Assembly (NCBI RefSeq): GCF_910589235.1 | Contig: NC_060976.1 | Coordinates: 4,294,253 to 4,358,252 of the forward strand | Length of the DNA: 64,000 nt | Direction of reading: 5' to 3' | Origin: Vespa crabro | Taxonomy: Eukaryota > Arthropoda > Insecta > Hymenoptera > Vespidae | Shown: in pieces, positions 38,533 to 50,600 of the stretch | Position numbering within the stretch: position 1 is the first letter of the stretch | How the letters are laid out: each line of letters begins with the position of its first letter | Made by a program: the position numbers and the translations under genes | The notes under the pieces: model-generated | Databases searched by the model: none | The model's input: only the letters and a program-made list of their open reading frames with translations | Told to the model about the DNA's origin: nothing

Positions 38533-41500
38533 ATGGATCTGCCGGCAACTCAAATTTGTTATGATTATGATGACATGCCGACTCAAAAGATTGAACAGCC
38601 CATAGGAAAGGAACATAATGTGCAGGTAATCAACAAAGATTTACTTATTTTCATTCGAACTCGAATAAATAATGAAAAATGTTTTAGGTTGCCGTATTGA
38701 CCGTCAATTCTAATTCATATCCCATTTATAAAGGTATTAGTAAGATAGGACGACATCCGGATTGTAATGTTATTTTCAACGATCAGGTATTCCTTAAATT
38801 AAATAATCTAATACCAGCGTAAATAATTTTTGTACATTTAATCAAATCAAAAAGATTACTGAGCGGTATGAAAGACCGTTTTAATATAGATTATATCTAT
38901 TACAGAGTATATCGAAATATCATGCAGAGATAGAAATAAATACGTCCCCAGTGAATGCTTGGATATGTGATCTGAATTCTTCCAATAAAACAATACTCAA
39001 TAATGTAAGACGACTGATTATCTTTACGACATATATGTATATTATTGCTCGTGCAGATAAGCTCGATTAGCTCGGATTTCTAAAAAGTGCCATTATTTCC
39101 TGCGCATGTTTCTTCATTGAAATAATTAAAAATTTCATCGCGTTTGAATTACTCAAAACGTTATATACCACCTTTCTTTCAGATTGTTTTACGGCCTACG
39201 CGTTATTACGAATTAAGGGATAACAGTACCATTGAATTTGGCAGGATAAAAGCGATTTATAAGACGTGCCGTTTAGAAAATGAATTTGTCATTCCCGAAA
39301 CACCTCTACAGTATAAACAAAAGAAAATAACATCTATAATTCCAGAATCGCCAGATTCTTTATCGGTGAGAATGATCTTAATATAATGTCAATCTAAACA
39401 GGATATAAATTATTTTTTTCTTATTTTATTTTAGAATAATTCGTCAATTATTAACGGAGATGATTCGACGATTGCGACAGTGCCGCAAGAATGTCTCGGA
39501 AAATCTGTTTGTTCGCGGCCATCTATAAATCAGGAAAAATCGCAAAAGGTGTTGAAAGGCAAAGGCAAAGATAATAACGTTGGTACGTTGTCGGATTCGA
39601 TGCAGGACGTTAATAACGATGAATCTATCGTTCGCCAATCGTCCGATAAAAATAAAAGGAAGGAAACTTTCGAGAGGGATTTTAATGTCAGCACGTGCGA
39701 ACAGAATGATCCAAGTACAAGCTGCGAATCGGATGACATATTTGAAGTGGCTACGCAACGCATTGGCATTGATTTGGATTTGGATAGTGTTAAAAGTCTA
39801 TCACCGTTGAAAGGGAGAAAGACCGATGACGGAGATGTTGATATCGACGGTGGTACGACTCGAAATATATCCAACGTACGAAATATATCAAGTACTCCGA
39901 TAAAGAAAACGAATCGAGTTGAAGAATTGAAAAAGATAGAAAACGATATTGCACTGGCGACTAAGTGCATTCAATCGAGAGAGATTGAAAGTAATAAAGG
40001 GGAAAATAAAGTGAAAAATGGGAATGATATCGACGATTTCGATAAGTTAGAAACCCAATTGGTACGCTTACCTGACTTTATTAATGACGCAAAGGAAAGA
40101 AAAAGCGACGCGGAAGGGGAAAGCGACGATATCGATGATATTGATACGTTGGATACCCAAATAATAGATTTTTCAGATTCGAATCGTGGCGCGAATAATG
40201 CAAGGACTTGTGAAAAGGTGGACGACATTATCGATATTGATTTATTGGATACGCAACCATTGAGTAAAGTCCATGAGGTCGGCACGTCGTCGTCTGCGGC
40301 AGCCAAGGAGGTCGTTCAACGATTGAATTCATGCAATAATGTTAGTATAGAAGATATCGATTATGAGACGGCATCCACTCAAATAATCGAGGAGATGGAA
40401 ATATTATCGAATACGCAAGAGGATAATAGGATTAAAAGTACAGATAAATCTAAAAAGAGCAAAGTCAATCTTACCGATAGTCTCGAACAGAAATTAAACG
40501 ATATGTTCGACGAGGTTAACGACGAAGAGATAAACGATACAACGATGATATCGACTCAATGTCTTGAAAATATTTTAGAGGTATCCCGGTGTAATAACGT
40601 CTCAACGTTTGACAAAGATTTAAATAAAAAATTGGCCGAATCAAGTCGACGAACAACGTCGGCAGATTCGCAGGACGACGAGGTATATTTCGGTGGGCTT
40701 CTTTCTAAAAGAAAACGAAACGTTCTTGCCGATTCTCAAGAAATTCTTCGTTCAAAAGTTTCGACTAATAATCGCCGCTCGTCTAACAGAATTTTAGCCA
40801 TCGAACACGTAGAGAGAGATGATTCATTGAATAGCTTCGAGATTTCTTCGAGCGTTACTTCGAAGAAAAAGAACGTCGGCGAACGTACGGAAACGGCCAA
40901 ATTGTCAGACGACGATATTTTAACTCGATTGCCGGAAGTTAATATATCCGGTACACTTTCGGATCCAAACGCTCGCAGGTCGTTGGTTAAGGAAACCAAA
41001 TCTACGCGTCGTACTGATAATAAAAAGACCGTTAAAAAATCGGACACATCCAAAGTCCGGGAAACGAGATCTAGCATTAATAAAAACGTACCCGTGACGA
41101 AATTGGAAGATGTCAATTATGAAAATGTTAAAAGAATGGCCGAGGATTTCATTTCCAACAGGGATAATAAATTGAATCGTTCTATGGTAGTAGGAATGGC
41201 TAAAAGGGGGAAAAAAGTAAAGAACGTAAAGTTAACTGATAAGCCATCGGTTAAAAAGATAACTAAATTGGATAAGGTAGAAAGAGAATCCGAAAGTATT
41301 TTAACTTATGTAACCGACCAAGTCCCACCAAGAAGAAGGAATACTCGATCTGTGAGCTTGGCGGACTCCAAAAAAGAGATCGAAGAACGTCGAACGAAAG
41401 ATAATAATAATAGGGGAAACGATAACACGTCTAATACCGATCTGATAATGGGAGAGGAGTCGCAAGAGGTTGCAATGATTATGAACGTTTCCTCGATTAT

Positions 41501-42111
41501 CGAGCCAAGAAATATTCGAAAGCGTAAAGTAGCTAATCTAACGAATTCGGACGATGATACGTTAAACGGCAATAACGTAATTTCTCGTAAAGGTAAAACG
41601 AACGATGCGCTATACGAGGCATCTAAATCGCAATTTAAACGAATCAAATTTGGTCGAAATAATTCGTCGCAATTGTCCGTTGATTATTCTATGACGGATG
41701 ATTCGTCATTGACCGTTGCGAACGAAGATGATTCCGCGATATCATCCAATGTTCGGTCTACTCGTTCGACGCGATCGAATACGGAGAAACGAAAAAATGA
41801 TAATAATACGAGTAGTTCAAAGAAAACGGAAGGGAAGAACGATACTTGGACGGACAGAGAAAATAATAGGAAAACTCCAACGATACCTTCAACGCCTGCA
41901 ACACGTAGAAGCGTGTCCTTTTCAAGCCTAAATACCTCATCATTTTCTGCAAAAGAAAAAATTCTTTTTACCGGTATAGCGGATGATGAATATGCTAAAG
42001 TATTAAAAATATTAGGTACATGTAACTTTTCTTTCTTAACATTTTCCTGATAAATATAAACACAATTGCATACAACTGACTAATTCATTCAGGATTACAT
42101 TGTTATTATTA

Positions 42112-42145
<34 letters not shown>

Positions 42146-42155
42146 TTTTTTGTTA

Positions 42156-42196
<41 letters not shown>

Positions 42197-42866
42197 TCTC
42201 TCTCTCTCCCTCTCTCTTTCTCTCTGTCTCTTTTTCTTTTAGGCGGTACAAAGGTAGAAGATCCTTCGAAATGTACCGTATTGGTTACAGACAAAATACG
42301 TAGGACAATTAAATTTCTTTGTGCATTAGCAAACGCAGTGCCGATAGTATCTGTAAATTGGTTACACGAAAGCAAACGAGCTGGCCATTTCTTAGATTGG
42401 GAAAATTATATGTTGAAGGATCCAGCTATGGAAGCAAAGTATGGATTTAGATTAAGAAAGAGCTTGGATAAAGCTAGAGAAAGAAAATTGTTAGACGGTT
42501 ATGTGGTTTTGTTAACTCCAAATATATTATCACCGCCTATATCGGAATTGAGAAGTGAGTGTCTCTCTTTTATTTCATTTTTTCATTATATCTTGTGCTA
42601 TACCGAAAACACGAATAAATTCAATTATTTACATTTTATTCATTTCTTTTGTAGCTATGATCACATCGTGTGGTGGCAAAGCTTTATTACGACCATCTTC
42701 GAGATTGACAGAAAAAACAATAATTATAAGTCATCAGGATGATTTGGATAATGCGCGAAAATTGTTATTAAAAGTACCTAAAAGTGTAACGATACAGTCT
42801 ACCGAGTTCCTTTTAATTGGTATTTTAAAGCAAGAATTAGATTTCGTCCGACATAAATTAATTTAA
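38533..42866 (+). CDS. Mdc1: Mediator of DNA damage checkpoint 1 (FHA plus tandem BRCT)
   Basis: Chromatin adaptor that binds phosphorylated H2A(X) at double-strand breaks. Seven exons join in phase: 38533-38625, 38688-38786, 38906-39004, 39183-39365, 39435-42015, 42243-42554 and 42655-42866. They give 1192 residues. An FHA domain spans residues about 32-125 (KIGRHPDCNV, SISKYHAEIE). A long disordered Lys/Asp/Ser/Asn-rich middle holds repeated ATM-type TQ and SQ sites: TQ at about 265, 365, 399, 431, 473 and 485, and ADSQ twice. Tandem BRCT domains fill about residues 1000-1192. ILFTG, DKIRRTIKFLCALANA, SVNWLHESKRAGHFL and SRARE-like KARERKLLDGY closely follow human MDC1, including the Thr and Arg/Lys positions that bind phospho-H2AX. 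Drosophila mutator 2 is the presumed counterpart. A CT-rich array sits in the intron before exon 6. Confidence 0.95.
42159..42235. repeat. (CT)n tract in the last MDC1 introns
   Basis: Pyrimidine microsatellite with a few interruptions, preceded by (ATT)n. It runs up to the acceptor at 42241-42242 and serves as an extended polypyrimidine tract. Confidence 0.9.
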
Positions 42867-43052
42867 TCGCATTCCAATTAATTTAGCTCGTCGGTGGTAC
42901 CCATGCGATTGTTTTTTCTTTTTTTTTCTTTTTTTCCTTTTGCTATGTAATACGGACATTTTCTGTATACTCTCAAGTATTTTAATGAAATCATTTGTAT
43001 TATCGTTATAATAATTTTACCTAAGCAATATAGACGCAAATCTTTGTGTATA

Positions 43053-43058
43053 AATAAA
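43053..43058 (+). promoter_or_regulatory. Polyadenylation signal, MDC1
   Basis: AATAAA about 190 bases after the stop codon. Confidence 0.6.
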
Positions 43059-43059
43059 T

Positions 43060-44408
43060 ATTTTGGAAGATAGTCAATGGTAAAACCAATGGGTTTTGGT
43101 GGAACGTTAATTTTTCGCTATAAAAATAAGCGGATGGAATTTATATATTTCTTACTTATTATTATTAACATGGATCGTTACCAAACACGATATATATCCC
43201 ATGTATAATTCATAAAAAGTGAAGAAATTCTTTTCCACATGTGTAATATTTTCTACCGTGTAGTTCATATTTATAAATAAATTAAATTTATAACCTAATA
43301 ACGCAAAGAGCGATGCAACATTTAAAAAGATATTCCATTTTATTAGTTTTTATTTTGTTTTATATCAATCGTTACACTGATCTTAACGTAATATAACACA
43401 CTTAAGTATCAAAGATTTTTCATAATATAAGGGAAAGAAATAAAACTTATCGATATACTACGTCGTGAGTAATGATTTGACGAGAAGTAACGACGAGCTA
43501 AGAAAATAAAGCTCATGTTGTTTCGTTTAATGTTCAAACCAGAACCCGCTGCTCTACAAAAGAGAGAGAGAGCACCGGCAAAGTTTAAAATCGCAACTAT
43601 TTCGTATCTTTTCGTGTTTCTTTTATTTTTTTTTTTTTTTTTACGAACGAATCAATGGTACGTACGCAAACGATGTCGATCGTTTACGCTACTCCGAGCG
43701 CGAACGTGGTCAACGATCTCGATATACCATAGAAACTCCATCATCTAGTAATAATATATCTTCCCTAGAAGTAGTCCGAATGAGAGGAAAGAAAAAAGAA
43801 ACTTATGTCATAAACTATCGATCGAAAATCTATTCCGATATCACTATCTTATTAATAATTTTACTGCGAATGAGAAATCATGATCGATGAATAAATGCAT
43901 TTGTCGACAACGTTTTTATTTATAGCTGAGAGAGTCCGTATATCCGGATGGAAGTCGAGATGAGATTATACTTCCACGGAAGTGCGGTGGTCAATGTTGA
44001 AGAGAGACCTGGAACGAATGCAAACAAAAGAATATAAATATAAATACGTGTGTGTATACATTTATATACAAGGCACATACAACGTGGTGTACTCGCCGCT
44101 TTCTTTTTCATTAATTTGTTACAACTAACGACGCATTAAATTAGCACGCTATAAAAGTAAGAGAATTCATTGAAAGTTTTCTTTGAAAATGTTGGGCGTA
44201 GAGAATAAGCGAATGCACTTAAAATGGCTGCCGCGTTAAGAAAAGTAAGACGCAGTATACAGAGAGAGGATCGATTTATTAATTTTTAACGGTAGAGAAT
44301 GGTTATTGCGTAATATTAGAGACAATATATCTCGAAACTAACGTTAAGAAAAAGGAATGTGATTCTGGAATGTGTCATTTCGACGGGGAAAGAAGAGTTA
44401 AAAAAAAG

Positions 44409-44445
<37 letters not shown>

Positions 44446-44578
44446 ACGTTATCGAGGGAAAAAGTGACAACAAGATATACAACGACTGATCGTACACGTA
44501 ATATACGTATATTTATGTATATAGAATAAGAGAAAAATTGAGGACAAAGAATATAAAATAATATTTACCAGAATCTAT
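43060..44578. other. Convergent 3' region of MDC1 and NUPR1
   Basis: No coding feature is supported. It holds a poly-A run of about 41 at 44401-44441 and a minus-strand AATAAA (44275-44280) that could end the NUPR1 transcript. Confidence 0.6.
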
Positions 44579-44791
44579 TTACGCTTTGGTCTTTCCTTGT
44601 TGCCTTTTGTTATGTTCGGAATTCATGAGCTTCGTTAAGATCTTTCTGGAATGGCCGCTTGGATCGAAATGATTGGTATGAGCGTCGGCTTCGCGTTTTG
44701 ATCGTTGTTTGCCACCGTGACCGGTGAAAATGTGCTTGTCGTAATCGTAGTTGAAGTGCTCGTATTCGTCGACGTAGTAGTTATCGGACAT
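44579..44791 (-). CDS. Nupr1: Nuclear protein 1 homolog (NUPR1/p8)
   Basis: Small, disordered, basic chromatin-associated stress regulator of the p8 family. The ATG at 44791 gives 70 residues. An upstream in-frame start exists, but its extension (MESLLLRTFQSLF...) is unlike the family, and the chosen start reproduces the usual acidic and aromatic N-terminus (MSDNYYVDEYEHFNYDYDKH). Then come GHGGKQRSKREADAH, a bipartite-type nuclear signal, and the highly conserved NHFDPSGHSRKILTKLMN helix. Family members are 70-80 residues. The gene is intronless in its coding part. The 5' UTR contains a (CT)n tract. A TATA box, CRE half-sites and an NRF1-like palindrome lie upstream, which fits a stress-inducible gene. 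Confidence 0.95.
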   Translation of the reverse strand: MSDNYYVDEYEHFNYDYDKHIFTGHGGKQRSKREADAHTNHFDPSGHSRKILTKLMNSEHNKRQQGKTKA

Positions 44792-44856
44792 AGTTTCTGC
44801 TTTTGTTGTATCACACACAAAGAGACTTTGAAAAGTGCGTAATAGCAAAGACTCCA

Positions 44857-44857
<1 letters not shown>

Positions 44858-44896
<39 letters not shown>
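44858..44896. repeat. (GA)n tract in the NUPR1 5' UTR
   Basis: About 38 bases of GA (CT on the coding strand) between the inferred transcription start and the ATG. CT/GA tracts near insect starts can bind GAGA factor; that role is inference. Confidence 0.8.
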
Positions 44897-44899
<3 letters not shown>

Positions 44900-44975
44900 A
44901 GACTGGAGAAAAAATACTCCACCGTCCTAAGCGTTGATCGTACCGAGTCTACGCTCGATTCGATACTAATTTCTA

Positions 44976-45057
44976 TGACGTTCTTGCGAGCACCTCTTTT
45001 ATAGGATACGCTAGAACGTCTTTGCGCATGCGTGATTCGCAGTAACGTATAACGTCA
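44976..45057 (-). promoter_or_regulatory. NUPR1 promoter: TATA box, CRE half-sites, NRF1-like palindrome
   Basis: On the minus strand TATAAAAG lies at 45003-44996, which predicts a start near 44968. TGACGT CRE half-sites lie at 44976-44981 (plus strand) and 45052-45057 (minus strand, TGACGTTA). The palindrome TGCGCATGCG, close to the NRF1 consensus, lies at 45023-45032. Binding is not shown by the sequence. Confidence 0.55.
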
Positions 45058-45059
45058 TA

Positions 45060-46510
45060 ACAGAACCCTGTCATTTTATCTCTCTTTCGTCATTTTCATC
45101 GTAAAATGACTAGAGAATAGATTCTCTCGCTTATCGTGTTCCCCTGAAGAATCGCTAACGTGGATTTACGTGAAAAAACGAGAGAGTAAGTCTGTGTGCG
45201 TGTGTGTCGTGAGAGATTTCATCGGTTTAATTAGGGAAAGAAAATTTCTCGATACTTTTTATTCGCATACAATTCGGTGGGAATAGGTGCGCTAGTGTCG
45301 CTGATGTTTCCACACGGATACATTTATCATCCTATATGCAATATCGTATTTCGCATAAACACGTATGTTCCCTTTTAATTTGCGATCTTGTCAAAAAAGA
45401 TGGTATATTCGTTCGATTATAAGAAAACCTATAATCCTATATATAATTCGATATATTTTCTTTTTTTCCACTTTATCGAGTACGATTATTTGAGAAACAT
45501 TAGTAAGTTACGCGTCGAGATTCTTTTATCCTTATCGAAAGTACAATGCGTATATACGTATTCATATCCCACACGTATCTTATCCCACTACGCAGGGAAA
45601 ATTCTAGAATACGAAGTCTCTTCTACAAATATTTCTTGTTATCCGTAGTAATACGTAAATGTTGCATCACTATACATACGCTTTTCTATCGATTCAATAA
45701 TCGTCGTACGAAGATAATTGCGTTCGATAATACGTTCGAGCTTTATTCGCTTCCATTGGGAAGATAACAAAAAATAGAACGTAATTTTTATTTCTTTCTC
45801 GTTTGATTTTCTCATAGAAATCGTTCAACATAGAAATTCGATATAGGTATAGCGTAAAAATATTCCAATGTCGTTTGGAACGAAAAGAATTATTAAAAAG
45901 AAAGAACACAAAAATAGATTGTATGTAACGCGCTACGAATTGGAAAATATCCGGACGCTACTGCATCGTTCCTTCTTCCCGCCGATGGTTTGAATTTACG
46001 CGGCTCTTTGAATCCATTCACTTCCGGTGGAACGCAAATTTTTGTCAAACACGTTCGAGGTTATATTATAAAATGGAATTATAATATAACGTTCGTTGAG
46101 CCGACAAAAAGAATTGGCAAACAGTTATTATAATTTTATCGAACGACATTAACTCATTTTAAATAATGATTATACATATATGTGGGTTTAGTTCATTGCC
46201 ATGTAATGCTAAGAAAATACAATTAATCTCGATTATCATGCAAATCATTCGAAAGGAAGCACCGACGATGAGAGAAGATTTACCAATTAACTTTTCACGC
46301 GTGGAAATATGCCCAAGATCCTTATAGTATAGATACACATGAAAAGTGCGTAAAAGACATTTGTCATATTTCAGCAATGGCATGACTAATCGACACGCGC
46401 GAACGATACTATAATAATATTATTATTTACATTGAAAGATCGAGATAAGAGAGTGTCACAACGCAATTCCCGTTTTCAAGCCCAAGGCCGAAATACTTCG
46501 AGTCATATCT
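45060..46510. other. Intergenic stretch, nothing identified
   Basis: AT-rich sequence between the NUPR1 promoter and a doubtful exon at 46511. No recognisable product or RNA. Confidence 0.5.
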
Positions 46511-46665
46511 TTATCCTCGTGTACGGGCTAAATTACTATCTTTGAAAAACTCCTGACAACGACGACGATCGGTATACAAAGTCCACCACTCTTCTCCATC
46601 TCTCTTCTTCAACTTTATTTGCGGTAAATATGCTCCCTGAGACGAGAAAGGATAGCGATTTCCCT
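46511..46665 (-). CDS. Possible terminal exon of an unidentified gene
   Basis: On the minus strand an acceptor (TTATGACGCAG) is preceded by pyrimidine-rich sequence including a CT microsatellite. It opens a frame of two bases plus 50 codons that ends in TAA. The peptide is not repeat-like (GNRYPFSSQGAYLPQIKLKK, RDGEEWWTLYTDRRRCQEFF), with a Trp pair and balanced charge. I recognise no family and found no matching upstream exon. It could be a chance ORF. Confidence 0.25.
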
Positions 46666-46718
46666 CTGCGTCATAATCATAATTAAAACGGATTGGTAGA
46701 TAAAAGGAGAGGGACGTG

Positions 46719-46758
<40 letters not shown>

Positions 46759-47567
46759 GTGCACGTACACACAGAGATTGCGTGTAAGGAATACCGTTAA
46801 TCGATCTGCTTCGATCGGGGAACAAAGACGGGGAACATTAACCGTGAAACGATTAAACACTACGGAAACTGGTTTGACCAAAATAAACGGACCGTTCGTC
46901 TTACAAGTATATACAAATCATACAATTTACGTGGCATCTCGAAAGCATAGGAATCGCAAGTAACTCTCAATCGTACCGACAGATGCTACGAAGGAGAGCT
47001 AATTCAGAAGTAGACGCAATCGAGCTGGGAAGGAATTAAACGGCCTCGTTTACTGTGGTGACCTTATGCAAAAAAAGAAAAAAAGAAAAAAAGAAAAAAA
47101 TGGTAAAAGCCACGCATTCATCGTTAACGAACGCATCGGGCGCTCAGGTGTAAACGAACAAATGACGTGGTCTCCCGAAGTCGCCAGAAAAAAAAGAAAA
47201 GAAAGAAAAAGAAAGAAAAAGAAAGTCTCCGGTCGAATAGCCATAACGTTATTCGTATTTCTTCTTTCATCTCTTGTTTTTCCCTTTTTGCTCTCTTCAA
47301 AACAGGAAACGTCATCGCCAGCAGCTCATTTATTTTTATCAGCTTCGCACAGGTATATCCATTATTTTTTATGCTCATCGGAGAAACAACAACAGTCGCA
47401 ATTGAATTTCATTTGTACGATGCCGAGCGTTCGGTATATAAACTGTTGTCAAAGAAGTGTCTCTTATGTCAATGTTAATTCAAATGGATCAAACGCGTGA
47501 TATATTTATAGGAACAAATAGCGATCGACAGGAGGACGATAGATAACGAAGATAGCGTGTAAAACTT

Positions 47568-47573
47568 TTTATT
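47568..47573 (-). promoter_or_regulatory. Polyadenylation signal, GGT
   Basis: AATAAA on the minus strand (TTTATT as written) about 95 bases after the GGT stop. Confidence 0.6.
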
Positions 47574-47666
47574 GGAATTGGAAATAATTTTATTAGAAAA
47601 CGACTCGTGCGTTTTCTCTTTTTCATGACAAAAGTACTGCGCGAGTTTGTTCGTTCAGGCGATCGT

Positions 47667-50600
47667 TCAATCGATCCCATAAACGTCGCCACACTTTCGG
47701 TAGTCCGCATTCGCATAGATGGTACCGTTGTGGCAAAAAATTACGCATACCACGCTACCGCGTTCCCTATAACGTGAGGTTTTGTATCCCAAATTCTTCA
47801 GACCGTCGATCACCCCTTTGGGTATACCATACTCGTAAGCCACTTCGCCCGGAAACAGCTGATGATGTATTCTTGGGGCATCGATGGCTTCCTTAACTGT
47901 ATTTCCCATCCATAGAATTTTAGCGATCACCTAGGAAAAAGTTTTATTCGATTAAATTCCGTTTTATCTTCGAGATAGAGCCGCTGACGATCCGACAAAC
48001 GTAGCGGGGACGGGGGTCTGGGGGGGAAGAAAGAGAAAGCCCATTATCGTACCTGAGAGACAGCTGTCGTGATTTTAGTCCCACCCGAAGCACCAACGAC
48101 CATCTTAACGTTTCCACTTTCATCGACCAAGATGGTAGGTACCATCGAGGACATGGGCCGTTTTCCAGGTTCTATATAATTGCTAGGACTGGGCGGAACC
48201 CCGAAGTAATTCGTTTTCGATGGTATCCCAAAGTCGTCCATTGCGTTGTTAAATAGAATACCAGTTCTCTCGCTAGTCACTCCGCTCCCGAAGCTATAAA
48301 AAATTAATAATTACAGATAATTCGAATGGAAAATGTTTTCGTTGATATTTATTATCGAAAGAAACGAAGCGATATTAGTTATTAGTCATTAGTACGAACT
48401 AATAATTGATCGTGCTGGTAACCGACACGGCATCACCGTTTTGCGCTATAACCGAAAGATGCGCTGTCCCATGATCCTCGGTACCGACGTCGAACGAAGC
48501 CCCATAATGTTTCGGATCGCTCCAAGTCTTAGTGTCCTCTATCTTCATTCTTATTTGATTCGCGTAATCTTTCGACGTTAAATTATTGTTCAACTGCAAA
48601 TAACGACATGTCAGTCAGCGTTGGATCGAAAGAAAATTTCTTTTTTTCGTATATTATATATATTATTATTTAGATAAGAAGCGTACTTCGGTCATATCCA
48701 CAAAATCCTTATCGCCCATGTTACCTCGTAAGGCATACGCGTATTTGTAAGTTTCCAACATTCTGTGATACGTTAGGATCGTCGAGTTCAAGTCCGACAG
48801 GCTGTTCGACGTAAATCCGAAGCCATCGAAAACGTTGAGAATAAAATCGAGCAAGCTTCCACTTCCCGGTGCTCCCGGGGTAAAAAGTTTTATCCCATTG
48901 GAAAATTCTGCCTCGATTGGTTTCTCCCACGTAGCACTGAGAAATATAACTCTGTCGTTAATAGACGAGATCCACGAGATCGTTATGGATCTCCTGCGTG
49001 AACTCCTCCATTTACGTACCGATATGCGTTGAAATCCTTCATGGTGATGATACTGCCTCTTTTTTGCAAATCCTCGGTGACCATCTCACCGAGCGTACCG
49101 TTGTACAATACCGAGGCATTCTCTTTAGCGATTATTCTTAACGTCTGACAGAGCGTTTTCGGTTTTACGATCGAACCGATCTTGATGAATTTGTTTGTTT
49201 TCGGATCGACGAATAGTCTCCTAATAGATTTAATTTAATAATCGTTAAATAATCATCGAGTAAGAATGATCGCCTAAGGTGACTTACTTCAAGGTAGGAT
49301 CCGTGTGAATATTCTTTTCGTTATATCCAAACCCATCGTACTGGATCTTGGATAACGTGTAACCCTTTTCGCACAGTTCTATACTTGGTTCGAACAGATC
49401 TGCCCATGGTAATTTGCCAAATCTTCGATGAGCTTCCCCGTAACCGGCCAATTCACCGGGCACGGCAATGGAAAGGGGTCCTAAAATAATTTACAATAAT
49501 ACGTCGTAGTAACGTAGACGCTACTTCATATCTTTCTCCGTTTATTTTCTTTAAAATGAAGATAAGTCCGTATAGAGATAACGCTGTAATTATATTATGA
49601 AATAAAAATAGTTATATAACGGAGTCCAGCCAGTATAAATGTGCAAATTAAATGTTCCCTTTTAAACATACAATTTAAGTAACGTTTCTTCTCATAAAAT
49701 TCATATTTTCCATCGATGAGCGAGCGAGAATGGATTTCGACACGTTATAAATGCGACGCGTTAGATACGGTATATGAGGTAGAAGAACGCCGAAGATGAT
49801 TTACCGATCGAGGAAACGTGCTCCGGTTTACCAGCGTACATAGTAGCGTTCGCTAATAACGGAGCTCTATCTCTTGCGTTTAATACGTAAGCTCGGCCAG
49901 CGGCTTTATCGTAAATCGTCATGAGAAATCCACCGCCTAGACCCAAGCTCTGCATGTTTACAAGACCGTTGCAGATCATAGAGGCGATCGTTGCATCCAC
50001 CGCCGAGCCATTTCTTTCCAGGATATTTCTGTTATGGGGATGGGAAGGTGGCGAAGCAGAAAAAGAAAAAAAACAAACAAAAGTAAAATCGACAAGTAAT
50101 ATCTCTGTACGATTTAAAAAGATTTCTTTACGATTATGTAATTATAAGGAAACAAATATCCTTTTGTTCTACCTACTTGCCAATGACGGCGCATGGTGCA
50201 CCATCGGCACAAACAGCGCCGCGTTTAAAAACCCTCAATTTGCTCCAAGAAGGTGGCTGGTTGTTCTCCGGATCTGGTGGAAATAGAATCCCTTCATTCT
50301 CGCGATATCTTAAACTGTCATGGATGGCGTAAAGACCGACGGCAATGATTATTTTGAGGATCACTGCAACCACGATACCAATTATGATCACACCTTTCGT
50401 GCGAAAACGAGATCTGAAAGATTATAACCATTCATTCAGACAAACCGTTGGAGATCGAGTGGTTCGTTTAGTTTTTTTTTTTTTTTTCTCTTTTTTCTCT
50501 TTTTCACACCATATTCAGGTTGCCGACAAAACGCCATATCGCGTTACATTTCCAACGTTCTTTCTTTCGTTTCTTGTTTTTCTTCGCCTTATCTTTATTA

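Noticed and set aside
39530..41647. Minus-strand frames inside the large MDC1 exon
   Set aside because: They are antisense shadows of the MDC1 exon, Ser/Leu-rich because the sense strand is Lys/Asp/Asn-rich.
44792..44857. Upstream in-frame start of NUPR1 adding 22 residues
   Set aside because: The extension is unlike the family, while the later ATG gives the normal MSD-type N-terminus and length.
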